DNA from: Candidatus Omnitrophota bacterium
GTDB lineage: Bacteria > Hinthialibacterota > Hinthialibacteria > Hinthialibacterales > JAKPRU01
Assembly: GCA_029570205.1 (NCBI GenBank)
Contig: JAKQSI010000067.1
Span: 1-64,000 of the forward strand
Length of the DNA stretch: 64,000 nt
Direction: 5' to 3'
Position 1 is the first letter of the stretch; each line of letters begins with the position of its first letter. Of the stretch, positions 29,632 to 38,964 are shown piece after piece. The position numbers and the translations under genes are program-made. The notes beneath the pieces are model-generated. The model searched no databases. It saw only the letters and a program-made list of their open reading frames with translations, and was not told the origin of the DNA.

Positions 29632-29891
29632 TTCCAAACAGTTCCTGCGGAGGCCGCCTCGAGTGTTGTGTACCTCCAATATTTTTACAAGGATTTCACA
29701 GATTGCAGGCCTGTGCAGGCTATTTCCCGGAGAGGGTTGGGGATGAAAACTTGTTCAGGACGAACCGGCATCTTACCTGTGGTTCTTCCGGTCCGGTGAA
29801 TTCTCACGACGATAGGGTTACACGACACCGGACCAGGAGCCACGTTCTGTATGGATTGTCTGTGTGGGAATTTGCCTGAAGGAACCGGCTG
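29632..29891. repeat. Intergenic region with repeat fragments
   Basis: Contains a GGAGAGGGTTGGGG fragment (~29732) and an ACCGGCATCTTACCTGTGGTT unit (~29762) resembling the one at 47884. No gene is seen in these 260 bases. Confidence 0.5.
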
Positions 29892-30395
29892 ATGATTTAC
29901 GGCTTTTTCTGGCTTATTGAGCACGAAATCGCAGGCATGAGCCTGCCGAGCGGCATTAATGCGGCTTCCCCCGCTTCCTCCGAATCGGCAATGCAGGCAT
30001 TCCGCGATGAAATTCGGGAATTGAAACTGCGCGGCATTCAGGCGATTGTCACGTTGACCGAACGACCCCTTCATGCCGCGCTCATTCGCCGAAACGGATT
30101 CAAATATCTGCATCTTCCGGTTCCGGACATGAGTCCGCCGACTCTCGCGCAGGTAAAACAATTCTTGAAATTCACCCATGCCTGCAAAAAGGAAAAGCGG
30201 CCGGTTGTTGTGCACTGCCTGGGGGGAGTCGGACGGACGGGAACCTTCCTGGCCTGTTATCTTGTCAGCCGGGGTTACGATGCCAAGTCCGCCATTCGCG
30301 CGGTGCGCATCTGTCGCCCCGGAGCTATTGAAACGGAGAGTCAGGAAGCATTTATTGAGCAGTTTGAAGCTGAGTGGAAAAGGATGCAGAAATAG
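29892..30395 (+). CDS. Dual-specificity/tyrosine protein phosphatase
   Basis: 167 residues with the CX5R signature in VVHCLGGVGRTGTFLACYL: Cys109 is the nucleophile and Arg115 holds the phosphate. An Asp in the VPDMSPPT loop about 30 residues before is the likely general acid. The fold resembles the CDKN3/DSP group (alternating beta-alpha, RPGAIETESQEAFIEQFE at the end). AAGGA precedes the ATG. It ends 3 bases before gyrA, so it is read with gyrA. The substrate could be a phosphoprotein or a small phosphorylated molecule. Confidence 0.85.
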   Translation: MIYGFFWLIEHEIAGMSLPSGINAASPASSESAMQAFRDEIRELKLRGIQAIVTLTERPLHAALIRRNGFKYLHLPVPDMSPPTLAQVKQFLKFTHACKKEKRPVVVHCLGGVGRTGTFLACYLVSRGYDAKSAIRAVRICRPGAIETESQEAFIEQFEAEWKRMQK

Positions 30396-30398
30396 TCC

Positions 30399-32942
30399 AT
30401 GTTGAATCCTCCTTCCGAGCGAATTCGCTCGATCAATATCGAAGACGAAATGAGGACATCGTACATCTCGTACGCCATGTCCGTGATTATCCAGAGAGCG
30501 CTGCCGGATGCGCGGGATGGCCTCAAGCCGGTCCACCGCCGTGTCATCTACGCCATGCGGGACCTCAACCTGAATCACCGCGCCCCGTTCAAAAAGAGCG
30601 CCGCCATTGTCGGGGAAACCATGGGAAAATACCACCCGCATGGGGACGCGGCGATTTATGACACCCTGGTCCGCATGGCCCAGGAATTTGCGTATCGATA
30701 CCCACTGGTGGATGGCCAGGGTAATTTCGGCTCCGTCGATGGCGACAGCCCGGCGGCCATGCGGTATACCGAAGCCCGCATGAAGGAAATCACCGAAACC
30801 CTCCTGACCGATATCGAGAAGGAAACCGTGGAGTTCATGCCGAATTACGACGGCAGCGTGAACGAACCCGTCGTCCTTCCCGCCGAATTTCCCAATCTGC
30901 TTGTGAACGGTTCCACCGGCATTGCCGTCGGCATGGCGACAAACATACCGCCGCATAATCTCGGCGAGATCATCGATGCAACCGTCGCACTCATCGACAA
31001 CCCGGAGCTGAAAGTCCGCGACCTGTTCAAATATGTCAAAGGGCCGGACTTCCCCACCGGCGCGTGCATCTGCGGTGTCGAGGGCATTCATGAGGCCTAT
31101 TCCACCGGGCGCGGTCGCGTTTTGGTGCGCGCGGTCGCACAGCGAGAGGTCCTCTCCGGCAACCGAGAGGCCATTGTCATTACCGAAATCCCTTACATGG
31201 TCAATAAGGCCAAGGTTCTCGAAGAACTCGCCGAACTGGTGAGGGAGAAAAAAATTGAGGGGATCAGCGACCTCCGCGATGAATCGGACCGTGATGGAAT
31301 GCGCATGGTCATCGAACTGAAACGGGGAGAGAATCACGAGGTTGTGCTCAATAATCTCTACAAACACACCCGGCTGCAATCGACGTTCGGGATCATCCTG
31401 CTGGCCCTCGTGGATGGGCGCCCGCAGTATTTGACTCTCAAAGATGCCTTGATGGAATTCATCAAGCACCGTCGGGAGGTTATTGTCCGTCGGACCCGGT
31501 TCGATCTCGCCAGGGCCGAACAGCGCGCTCATATCGTCGAAGGCTTGCGGATCGCCGTCATGAACATCGACGAAGTGGTGGCCATCATCCGAAGCAGCCG
31601 CAGTCGCGAAGAGGCCGCCACACGCCTTCGGGAACGATTCGATCTCTCCGCCGAACAGACCAAGGCCATTCTGGAAATGCAGCTCCAGCGCCTGGTCGGC
31701 CTCGAACGCGAAAAACTCGAGAACGAATACAATGAGCTGATCAAAAGTATTGACTATTTCCGACGGGTACTCGAAACCCCGGCCATGGTAATGGATATCG
31801 CCAAAAAAGAATTACTCCGCATCAAGGAACGTTTCGGGGATGCGCGCCGGACACAGATTGTCGGCGCCGCCGGGGATATTGATGTCGAGGACCTCATCGC
31901 CGAAGAAAACATGGTCGTCACGGTTTCCCACACGGGATATATTAAGCGGATCGCTACCTCTGTCTACCATCGGCAGGGCCGGGGCGGTAAAGGAATTACC
32001 GCCATGGGAACCAAAGATACCGATTTTGTAGAACACCTTTTTGTCGCTTCCACGCACAATTACATTCTGTTCTTCACTGACCGTGGACGCGCCTATTGGC
32101 TAAAAGTCTATGAGATTCCCCAAGGTGGACGACAGTCGAAAGGCAAGGCCATTGTCAACTTAATCTCCCTGGAAAAAGAGGAACAGGTCACCGCTATGGT
32201 CCCGGTCGCCGACTTTCAGGCAGACCGTTTCTTATTGATGGCAACCGAACGGGGAACGGTTAAAAAAGTTCGACTCGATGCGTTTTCTAACCCGCGCAAG
32301 GTCGGCATTATCGCGATCGACCTGGAAGAGAATGACCGCCTGCTGGGCGTTCAAATGACAACCGGAACCGATGAGGTAATCCTGTCTACCGAACAGGGCA
32401 TGGCGATCCGGTTTGATGAACGCGATGTCCGCCCGATGGGACGGACCGCACGCGGGGTGTTGGGGGTAAATCTGGCCGAAGGTGACCGGGTCATCGGCAT
32501 GGTGGCTACCCGCGCCGACTCGCAGCTGCTGACCGTCACGGAAAACGGTTACGGGAAACGAACCCCTGTCGAGGCGTACCGGAAAATCCGCCGGGGCGGT
32601 AAAGGGGTTATCGATATTCAAACCAGCAAACGGAACGGGAAAGTCGTCGCCGTAATGGAAGTCCGGGGAAACGACGAAATCATGATGATCACCCAGAAAG
32701 GCATGGCCATCCGAACCCCCGTGGCCGGAATTCGGGAAATCTCCCGCAATACTCAGGGAGTCCGTTTGATCCGGCTTAATGATGATGACCGTGTCGTCGC
32801 CGCCGCCAAAATCTGCGAAACAAACGGAGTGAACGGTAACGGAAACGGCAGTAGTAACGATAATGGTAACGACAATAATAACGGAACGGACGAAGAGATA
32901 CCCAATGGAATCGAAACCGAGGAAAACGGAGTAACCGAGTAA
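30399..32942 (+). CDS. gyrA: DNA gyrase subunit A
   Basis: Breaks and rejoins DNA in gyrase. 847 residues. The winged-helix domain holds the catalytic Tyr in [10 protein letters not shown] (about residue 124) and the quinolone-determining segment [17 protein letters not shown], with Ala at the usual Ser83 position. The coiled coil follows, then six beta-pinwheel blades. The GyrA-box is seen as RQGRGGKGI at about residue 525, which marks it as gyrase and not topoisomerase IV. The last ~40 residues are Asn/Gly/Glu-rich, a tail known to tune supercoiling in other bacteria. No parC/parE is in the window. Confidence 0.97.
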   Translation: MLNPPSERIRSINIEDEMRTSYISYAMSVIIQRALPDARDGLKPVHRRVIYAMRDLNLNHRAPFKKSAAIVGETMGKYHPHGDAAIYDTLVRMAQEFAYRYPLVDGQGNFGSVDGDSPAAMRYTEARMKEITETLLTDIEKETVEFMPNYDGSVNEPVVLPAEFPNLLVNGSTGIAVGMATNIPPHNLGEIIDATVALIDNPELKVRDLFKYVKGPDFPTGACICGVEGIHEAYSTGRGRVLVRAVAQREVLSGNREAIVITEIPYMVNKAKVLEELAELVREKKIEGISDLRDESDRDGMRMVIELKRGENHEVVLNNLYKHTRLQSTFGIILLALVDGRPQYLTLKDALMEFIKHRREVIVRRTRFDLARAEQRAHIVEGLRIAVMNIDEVVAIIRSSRSREEAATRLRERFDLSAEQTKAILEMQLQRLVGLEREKLENEYNELIKSIDYFRRVLETPAMVMDIAKKELLRIKERFGDARRTQIVGAAGDIDVEDLIAEENMVVTVSHTGYIKRIATSVYHRQGRGGKGITAMGTKDTDFVEHLFVASTHNYILFFTDRGRAYWLKVYEIPQGGRQSKGKAIVNLISLEKEEQVTAMVPVADFQADRFLLMATERGTVKKVRLDAFSNPRKVGIIAIDLEENDRLLGVQMTTGTDEVILSTEQGMAIRFDERDVRPMGRTARGVLGVNLAEGDRVIGMVATRADSQLLTVTENGYGKRTPVEAYRKIRRGGKGVIDIQTSKRNGKVVAVMEVRGNDEIMMITQKGMAIRTPVAGIREISRNTQGVRLIRLNDDDRVVAAAKICETNGVNGNGNGSSNDNGNDNNNGTDEEIPNGIETEENGVTE

Positions 32943-33057
32943 TCGAATAACCGAACGCTTACGAAACTGCAAAGAATCTACATGGAAGCAGGGAGCAAGT
33001 CTGTTACTCGCCCGACCTTTTGCCTCTCTGTACTTTCTTGTCTTCAATCTTTAATTC

Positions 33058-34761
33058 TTAATGGACCTTATACAGGCTTACTCCTCCCGATTCATACCAC
33101 AACTCCATCTCCTTCGACTCAAGCGGTAGACGGGACCGGTACTGGTCCGTCTCCTGCCCGAACCAGACATAGCCGATATTGTTTTCCCTGAAAAACATCC
33201 CGATTTCTCGCTCGCCCATCTGTCCCATCATGAATTTCGAGATGAGATACCGACGTTTCCGCCAGTCCGGTGTGATATGACAATGGCCCGCATACACCCG
33301 CATTCCGGTATGTCGCGGGATAACATTCCCGACTATTTCGGTTGACAGAATCCCTTTGTCTTTGTCGGCATAGCGATCCAATTGGTTCAGCGCACGGTAT
33401 TCACCCCCCGTAAGAAAATACGGAGCCTCATGGCCGGTTGCCGCAATAGTCATATTCCGCACCAGGAATAGATTTGTCGGTAGTATTAAAATAGCCGCTG
33501 TGCCGCCGAGCATGCTCCAGGTCAACCGCGACGGTTGATATCGTTCCCGAATCCAGGGTATCCACTGCTCATACAGGCACCGCACTCCCAGGATCACCAG
33601 CGGGATGTGCACCCCCTCGGTCAGCCGTTTGGCAAATGGAATAACAGGCATGGCATACATGAGCAGCAACACCACCGCTACCCAGAGGAACAGAAACAGC
33701 ACATCCGACTCTCCTGTTCGAATTCGTGTCCAGCCGTTTCGATAAGTTAATGTCAGAATGAGCGGCAATCCGAATCCGAGCAGATACCAGATTGGCGCAG
33801 GGGTAGAAAGAACATTCTGCGCGGACCATGCCGCCAGGCTGGGCGTCCGGAGCATCAAGAGCCGATAGACCAACAGGGGAACTCCGACAGATATCACAAA
33901 CGCTGCCACACCGACCAGGATTCGCCGGAATCGCGCAGTTTTCCTCCATCCGTAAACTACTCCAAAAGACACCGCCAGCGGGGCAATCACAAACAGATCA
34001 TAAATATGCACAAACCCCAGGCAGATTGTAAAAACGGCTCCCGATATCCAGGCGCGAAAATCATCGTGCGCAACGGTCCGGTACAGCCGGTCCATGATCT
34101 CTACCAGCATCCAGAGCGCGAGCGCAAAATGCGGGGAAACCAGCATGGAGTAAAACGTGTTGACATCCGCGCTCCAGAGATCCATGGACATCCCCACAAT
34201 CAGCGGCTTGTGACGAAGAATCTGCGGAATGCTGGGTTCGTGAAGAATGGTCAGCCGGCCGAACCCGGACCCCAGCGCGCACACCCCGAAGGCGATGCAC
34301 CTTTGCTTTTCATCCGCCAGGAATCTCCCCAGAAATCGCCACAGCACCGACAGGAAGAGAATAACGGCAACTGCATGGGACCCGTGATAGAGCAGGACCG
34401 CCGAAATACCGGTGTACCTCCTAACCTTGCCGAGACCAAACCACAGCAGGTGAAAATATCCCGGTTTCTCCGGGGAGGTGTGGTACAGGTTGACCGGAAG
34501 ACCATCGGAGTCCGCAGCGGATCGCATCCACGCAAAATAGGACTGCACATCCTCCACATAATCCACGGCGCCTTGAAAATGAAACTCCTCTGAGGAGGAT
34601 AGATATCCGGCAACGTACGGCACAGCCGCTGCGCCAAACACAACAACGGAAATCAGCCATCTCGCCATATTCGCTTTCCACGAGAGACGAGAAACCGACT
34701 CCGAAGCGGATTCATCGGCTTGATTCCGACAGTGGAGAGTCATGGGATTCCATTTTCTCAC
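33058..34761 (-). CDS. Polytopic membrane protein, GT-C-like
   Basis: 567 residues with about ten hydrophobic helices and a soluble C-terminal part. The large first loop after helix 1 holds acidic residues (VDYVEDVQSYFAWM), as in GT-C glycosyltransferases, and HVHIYDLF-type residues (GFVHIYDLF) lie further on. I do not recognise a named family. The extreme N-terminus is uncertain: the frame opens with GTG at 34761, but ATG at 34668, just before the first helix and six bases after GGAAAG, is also good. It is likely a cell-surface polymer enzyme. It lies alone, tail to tail with gyrA. Confidence 0.6.
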   Translation of the reverse strand: MRKWNPMTLHCRNQADESASESVSRLSWKANMARWLISVVVFGAAAVPYVAGYLSSSEEFHFQGAVDYVEDVQSYFAWMRSAADSDGLPVNLYHTSPEKPGYFHLLWFGLGKVRRYTGISAVLLYHGSHAVAVILFLSVLWRFLGRFLADEKQRCIAFGVCALGSGFGRLTILHEPSIPQILRHKPLIVGMSMDLWSADVNTFYSMLVSPHFALALWMLVEIMDRLYRTVAHDDFRAWISGAVFTICLGFVHIYDLFVIAPLAVSFGVVYGWRKTARFRRILVGVAAFVISVGVPLLVYRLLMLRTPSLAAWSAQNVLSTPAPIWYLLGFGLPLILTLTYRNGWTRIRTGESDVLFLFLWVAVVLLLMYAMPVIPFAKRLTEGVHIPLVILGVRCLYEQWIPWIRERYQPSRLTWSMLGGTAAILILPTNLFLVRNMTIAATGHEAPYFLTGGEYRALNQLDRYADKDKGILSTEIVGNVIPRHTGMRVYAGHCHITPDWRKRRYLISKFMMGQMGEREIGMFFRENNIGYVWFGQETDQYRSRLPLESKEMELWYESGGVSLYKVH

Positions 34762-34806
34762 CTTGAATCAGGAATGGAATCCTGCTTGGCGGGGACAAAC
34801 AAGAAA

Positions 34807-34838
34807 GTGTGGGAGGAGAGTTTTTCCCCCTCCCACAC
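34807..34838 (-). terminator. Terminator of the lipoprotein gene
   Basis: GTGTGGGAGG and CCTCCCACAC form a 10-base stem. On the minus strand it is followed by TTTCTTGTTTGT. It lies 35 bases after the lipoprotein stop codon. Confidence 0.7.
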
Positions 34839-34872
34839 AACAATGAGGTGGGAGAAAACGCCGGATGAACAA

Positions 34873-35367
34873 TCACTCATAATGTTCCGGAACCCAGATT
34901 TTCTCTTCGTATTCCCGGTAATAGCCGGATGGAACCTTGCGCACTTCGTAGTGCCCCTCGATGCGCCGGTTGCCGTCCCAGTATTCTTTCACCCACACCC
35001 GTTCAGTTGTGGTGGTATCGACCCATTCTTTCTTGACCACGTACTCGTAATGCCCGTCTATCCAGGTTCCCGAACCGCTCGAATACGCGATTCGATTGCT
35101 CTGTTCAATCCCCCGTCGTTCCGCTTTCATCTCCTGGTTCTCCATTATGGAACCGACCAGCGCACCGGTCAGGGCGCCGACACCGGCCCCGATCGCGGTG
35201 CCCTCTCCGGCACGACCACACTGGTGACCGGCAATTGCACCCAACCCGCTGCCCATTGCTGTCCCGACCGCAGTGGTTTCCAGCATTGTGCACCCCGTAA
35301 GAGTCAGCGGCACAGCAACCAGCAGAACCATACCAACCAGCGGAACAAGTTTCACATTTGTGTTCAT
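34873..35367 (-). CDS. Glycine-zipper lipoprotein
   Basis: 164 residues. A lipoprotein signal (VLLVAVPLTLTGC) places the acylated Cys at about residue 26. A Gly-zipper follows (AMGSGLGAIAGHQCG, AIGAGVGALTGALVGS), which packs in a membrane, as in SlyB/YMGG-type proteins. The C-terminal ~80 residues are rich in Tyr, Trp and Glu with a repeated pattern (IDGHYEYVVKKEWV, IEGHYEVRKVP, IWVPEHYE). It is likely anchored to the outer membrane and acts in the envelope. The start at 35367 has AAAGGTGA upstream, and a strong promoter lies at 35429-35456. Confidence 0.8.
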   Translation of the reverse strand: MNTNVKLVPLVGMVLLVAVPLTLTGCTMLETTAVGTAMGSGLGAIAGHQCGRAGEGTAIGAGVGALTGALVGSIMENQEMKAERRGIEQSNRIAYSSGSGTWIDGHYEYVVKKEWVDTTTTERVWVKEYWDGNRRIEGHYEVRKVPSGYYREYEEKIWVPEHYE

Positions 35368-35428
35368 GGCATCTATCACCTTTCGGTATGGAGATCCGGA
35401 ACCAATTTCATGTCCCATTCGGACTTCA

Positions 35429-35456
35429 ATTATACACAATCATATACGAATGTCAA
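35429..35456 (-). promoter_or_regulatory. Consensus promoter of the lipoprotein gene
   Basis: On the minus strand TTGACA (35451-35456), a 16-base spacer and TATAAT (35429-35434) match the consensus exactly. The 35430-35590 stretch upstream is very AT-rich compared with the rest of the window and may act as an UP element. Confidence 0.85.
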
Positions 35457-35657
35457 TAGAAATAGAAACGTATGTGAAAATTATTTTTTGTTTATTCTTT
35501 TTGAACTGAGAAAATTATTATTATATTATACTGATATATAAGGAGTTATTTGCATATATTCACAAATATGAATTTTTCGCTTGGCACAGGTTCTCCTGGG
35601 AGATATCGTAAGCGGGATAGAATGGGGGGAAAGTCGGATACCCAGGTCAGATAATTT

Positions 35658-36098
35658 CTATTCTTTCGGCTGAAACTTGCGCTTCAGGAACTTGAAGATC
35701 TCTTGTTGCTCTGTTCTTGGAAGTTTTCGGATCTTGGCAAGGATGTTCAAAGCCGTGTTAGAAGGTGGCTGGATATTCGCTCGACCTTGATTACAGGCGG
35801 AGCAAAGTACCCTCAAATTGCTTTGGTCATCGGTCCCTCCCTGACTGAGAGGCTTTATGTGGTCAATATGCAGTCGGACCTTCCTGTTCGGATTGAACGG
35901 ATCCGGGTCGCCGGGACCTGCGCCGCATAACTGACATGTGAAACCGTTGCGCTCAAGAATCTCGTTTCTGAGTTGGGGTGAGATGGTTCGAGAGATAACC
36001 GGTTTGCGTTCAAGCGTCTCCAGAATATACTCGCCCGGTTTCAGGTCTGCCCGGTCGACATGGGTCTTGATCTGAAATCCTTCCTCAGCTCTCAGTTC
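35658..36098 (-). pseudogene. HNH endonuclease (McrA-like), N-terminus lost
   Basis: An open frame without any usable in-frame start codon near its beginning. It reads FQIKTHVDRADLKPGEYILE, then ISPQLRNEILERNGFTCQLC, then KVRLHIDHIKPLSQGG, NLRVLCSACNQG and FLKRKFQPKE at the end. The two CxxC zinc knuckles and the HIDH catalytic core are intact. A TGA stop at 36099-36101 cuts off the first ~30-40 residues expected for this family. It follows a second HNH gene and a DNA methyltransferase on the same strand, so it is likely the decayed third gene of a restriction-type locus. Confidence 0.7.
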
Positions 36099-36145
36099 TC
36101 ACAAAGTTGAAAATCTGCGAAAAACGGTGCCCCTCGAGCATATCA

Positions 36146-36907
36146 TTAGCCCAGGAAAATATTCGTTCTGTGCCACTGAAGGGAATCCCGTGAAGGAATG
36201 AACCGATGGGGTAGAAGTATTTGTTGCGTATGGTAGCAGATCACATGTTTCTGAACGGCTGGATCGTCCAAGTTCAGCAAGCGCTTAGAGAATTCAATGT
36301 GCATCTCCCCCGTGATGGAAATGAGACCCTTATCGAATAAACGATCAAAAGTTGCACTCAAACAAAGACCATTCGAAGGGTCTGTCCTTTTTTCCTCACT
36401 TACGCTCCAGGGGACAATGTGGCTGGCGATTAGGCATTCAGGAATTCGTATGCCAGTAATGCAACAAGTCCCATTATAGCTACTGAGCACAGCTTCTCGA
36501 AAAAAGTCCTGATGCACTCTGACTTTGGTTTCACGAATGCTTTCCGTCGGCCCTTCTGGTTGAACAAGACTCCCAGTGGAATGCGGCTGATCGCCATGCT
36601 CTTGACGCAATCGATGGGCCTCAAGAACCAGTGCATTCCAATCCTGGTTGAACTCCACCCAAATTTCTCTATCCATCTTACTTGTGTGGACAAGACCCGA
36701 TATCCCTATCCTCATCAGTTCTGGGTCGAAGGCCCCAAAATTCCCCAATTTGCGAGCGACAGAAGCCGGAGTCCGTCCCAAGAAGTGTGCAAGATATTGG
36801 ACTTTCGGGTTGGTTGTCTTTGTCTGTTGAAACGGAATTCGGCAATATAAATCGAAAGCGAGTATCAGTTCTTCTCTGGACCATTTTTCGCCGTAGCGTG
36901 ATCTCAT
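36146..36907 (-). CDS. HNH endonuclease, restriction-type (HNH_2)
   Basis: 253 residues. The N-terminal ~100 form a helical recognition-like part (WSREELILAFDLYCRIPFQQ, then FLGRTPASVARKLGNFG). The C-terminal domain has the HNH_2 signature: CCITGIRIPECLIASHIVPW, then DPSNGLCLSATFDRLFDKG, with the HI, N and His/Asp residues in place. This type occurs as the nuclease of type II and IV-like systems. It lies 165 bases downstream of a C5 cytosine methyltransferase on the same strand, and the two could form a type II system. The GC content seems lower than that of the neighbouring housekeeping genes. Confidence 0.82.
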   Translation of the reverse strand: MRSRYGEKWSREELILAFDLYCRIPFQQTKTTNPKVQYLAHFLGRTPASVARKLGNFGAFDPELMRIGISGLVHTSKMDREIWVEFNQDWNALVLEAHRLRQEHGDQPHSTGSLVQPEGPTESIRETKVRVHQDFFREAVLSSYNGTCCITGIRIPECLIASHIVPWSVSEEKRTDPSNGLCLSATFDRLFDKGLISITGEMHIEFSKRLLNLDDPAVQKHVICYHTQQILLPHRFIPSRDSLQWHRTNIFLG

Positions 36908-37072
36908 CGTGCATCTCTTTCACGAAGAGGAATATCTTTATGCCTTTCCAGCAACACAATAAGATCCGTGACGGACCTTACTCGCCAATGGATCTCAATT
37001 ATGGACCCAGCATGTTGGAACAGCAGTCCATGATTTTCTCCCAGCATGCCCAATCATCCAGGGACTGTTGAT

Positions 37073-38233
37073 TCATCCAAACCAGACAACTGCCAACCCG
37101 GGTGGCTGCGAAGGGACGGCATTGCCGATCTGCTTGGCAATCTCGATTTTGCTGCCCGTAAACCTGAAAGAGTCCGGGAATGATTGCAGTCGGGCTGCTT
37201 CACGGTGAGTAATGGGGCGGTGTTGGCAGGGGTGAAGATACCGGCCTTTTTCCGGCTTGAAAAACTCCGTACGGATAGTGAACGCGGGTCGATCCCACCA
37301 GAGACGCCCGAAAAGGTCCGTTCCGCCCTCGGTTTTCCTGATCCAACACGCCGGAGTCAACTCCGGCGCTCGTTCCTGTAAATCAAAACGGTTCATCCCT
37401 TCTTTGGGAATCGCCATGTACCGCTTCAGACTCTGCGCTGTGGGTGTCCGTCCGAAATGAAGGTCAAGCGGCGGGGCAACATCCCTGATCTCCGTCCTTT
37501 CAGGAGGGGGAAGATCGGCAATCGCGTCGCGCACAGTTCTCCAAGGTCGTGCGCGCGAAATATAAAGGTCGAATTCCTCGGAAAACAACATTCCGGTGTT
37601 CACATCGCCGGGCCTTCGATGGGTCTTCTTCGGTGGAAAAAACTCACCGGGATGAGCAAACTTGCAGCCGATGATAAACGCGCGCCATCGCGTTTGGGAA
37701 ACACCGTAATCCGCTGCACACAATTTAGCGGAGGCTATCCTGAAACCGAGTGCGTGAGCCGCCTCATATATCTCGTCATATTCAATCGACCCAAGAATCT
37801 GGGGCACATTCTCCATCACGAAGATTTCCGCACCTGTGTGTTCGACGACGCGCAGAAAAGGCCGCCAGAGTTGCTTGCGTGGATCACAACCTCGTTGCTT
37901 GTTCAGCAAGCTGAATCCCTGACACGGGGGTCCGCCGATCACAACATCCGCTTCGGGAATCTCGTCAAGGTCGTTCTCCACAATTTCCAAGATATCCGCC
38001 GTGGTGCAGTGATCCCCGAAATTGGCGTTATAGGTCTCCGCCGCAAAGGGATTGAAATCGTTGGCCCAGACAGGTACAAAGGCATGGCTTAACGGTTTGG
38101 TGAAACCGAGCGTCATTCCCCCCGCACCGGCGAAAAGATCGACGATCCGATATGACCGGGAACAATCACACAGGAGTCCCTTTTGCCTGGCTCGATAGAT
38201 CGTCTCATTGTCTGTGATTTTGTCGAACGGCAA
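37073..38233 (-). CDS. DNA (cytosine-5) methyltransferase
   Basis: Transfers methyl from S-adenosylmethionine to C5 of cytosine in a specific site. 386 residues. Motifs in order: I (VDLFAGAGGMTLGF), IV (VVIGGPPCQGFSLLNKQ, catalytic Cys), VI (IFVMENVPQIL), VIII (YGVSQTRWRAFIIG), IX and X (THREAARLQSFPDSF, KQIGNAVP). TTG at 38233 is chosen because GAGGAG lies seven bases upstream and a promoter (38262-38290) lies between it and the earlier ATG. The target site cannot be read. It is the first gene of the restriction-like cluster with the HNH genes at 36146 and 35658. Confidence 0.92.
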   Translation of the reverse strand: MPFDKITDNETIYRARQKGLLCDCSRSYRIVDLFAGAGGMTLGFTKPLSHAFVPVWANDFNPFAAETYNANFGDHCTTADILEIVENDLDEIPEADVVIGGPPCQGFSLLNKQRGCDPRKQLWRPFLRVVEHTGAEIFVMENVPQILGSIEYDEIYEAAHALGFRIASAKLCAADYGVSQTRWRAFIIGCKFAHPGEFFPPKKTHRRPGDVNTGMLFSEEFDLYISRARPWRTVRDAIADLPPPERTEIRDVAPPLDLHFGRTPTAQSLKRYMAIPKEGMNRFDLQERAPELTPACWIRKTEGGTDLFGRLWWDRPAFTIRTEFFKPEKGRYLHPCQHRPITHREAARLQSFPDSFRFTGSKIEIAKQIGNAVPSQPPGLAVVWFG

Positions 38234-38261
38234 GGTTCTTCTCCTCTTATCCCACGACAAA

Positions 38262-38290
38262 ATTATGCCAGATTCCCGTATCTTCAACAA
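38262..38290 (-). promoter_or_regulatory. Methyltransferase promoter
   Basis: TTGTTG (38285-38290), a 17-base spacer and CATAAT (38262-38267) on the minus strand, about 30 bases before the TTG start. Confidence 0.5.
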
Positions 38291-38320
38291 GAAGGACTCT
38301 CACAAAAGCGGAAAGCAAAC

Positions 38321-38350
38321 AAAAAGCCCTCTCCTGTTCGGCGAGAGGGC
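38321..38350 (-). terminator. Rho-independent terminator of the P/Q-rich gene
   Basis: On the minus strand, GCCCTCTC and GAGAGGGC form an 8-base stem followed by TTTTTGTTTG, 32 bases after the stop at 38382. Confidence 0.85.
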
Positions 38351-38381
38351 CTTTCCGAATTCCATGTCAAATCCGCCTGGA

Positions 38382-38750
38382 TCAGGCGTAAAAACTGACC
38401 GCCTGGCCGGCTGTCTGGGCGGGTGCGAACTCCTGCATTACCTCAGGAACCTGTGCCGGGGGTGGCGGTGGAGGCGGCTGATTGGCATCCACTGCCACCT
38501 GACGGGTTCTGGGCGGATAGGTCTGTTGTGTCTGTTCCACGCCGGTTGGTTCGCTCTGGTTGGCGCGCACGGCCTGACGGCTGACATTCACCGTATCCAT
38601 CCCATTGGTGGCATTCATTCCACCAGTCTGGCCGGGACGTTGCTGTCTTTGAGTAGGTTGTTGTTGACCCGCTTGGACGCCTTGTCCGGGTTGAGTACCT
38701 CCCGGTCTGATCGGTGTCATCGGGGTCATTCCTCGAATCGGATCTACCAT
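38382..38750 (-). CDS. Small Pro/Gln-rich hypothetical protein
   Basis: 122 residues of low complexity: PIRPGGTQPGQGVQAGQQQP, a run of six prolines, and a central MDTVNVSRQAVRANQ segment that resembles the short motif seen in FlgM-like and other flagellum-linked small proteins. No signal peptide. The gene is real by its control signals: AGGAG eight bases before ATG, a promoter at 38785-38812 and a terminator at 38321-38350. It is probably disordered. The function is unknown. Confidence 0.7.
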   Translation of the reverse strand: MVDPIRGMTPMTPIRPGGTQPGQGVQAGQQQPTQRQQRPGQTGGMNATNGMDTVNVSRQAVRANQSEPTGVEQTQQTYPPRTRQVAVDANQPPPPPPPAQVPEVMQEFAPAQTAGQAVSFYA

Positions 38751-38784
38751 CGCCTCTGCTCCTTTGCATACGTATCCCGCTTAT

Positions 38785-38812
38785 AGTATAGCCCTTGCGA
38801 ACGGGAAGTCAA
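38785..38812 (-). promoter_or_regulatory. Promoter of the P/Q-rich gene
   Basis: TTGACT (38807-38812), a 16-base spacer and TATACT (38785-38790) on the minus strand, 34 bases before the start codon. Confidence 0.75.
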
Positions 38813-38841
38813 TGAGGAATTGAGGGTAAATACATAAGAAC

Positions 38842-38958
38842 CGACAGGCACAGCGACAGGCATGGAGGCCTGTCCTACCAGTCCTGCCTGGCAATTGGCG
38901 ACAGGCACAGAGGCCTGTCCTACCAGTAGGTCAGGCGTCCCTGCCTGACGGTTGTCTC
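38842..38958. repeat. Array of CAGGC palindromic repeats
   Basis: Two near-identical units of the form GACAGGCA...GAGGCCTGTCCTACCAG (about 38855-38881 and 38900-38926) are followed by GTCAGGC-GTCCCT-GCCTGAC (38930-38949). A related unit occurs near 59543. It fills the gap between the MFS gene and the P/Q-rich gene. Confidence 0.75.
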
Positions 38959-38964
38959 AGGGAA

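Noticed and set aside
29685-31532. 615-residue open frame antisense to the phosphatase and gyrA
   Set aside because: Lies over two confident genes and has no start signals or motifs.
32820-32940. Asn/Gly-rich repeat at the end of gyrA as a separate element
   Set aside because: It is in frame with gyrA and is a plausible acidic C-terminal tail.
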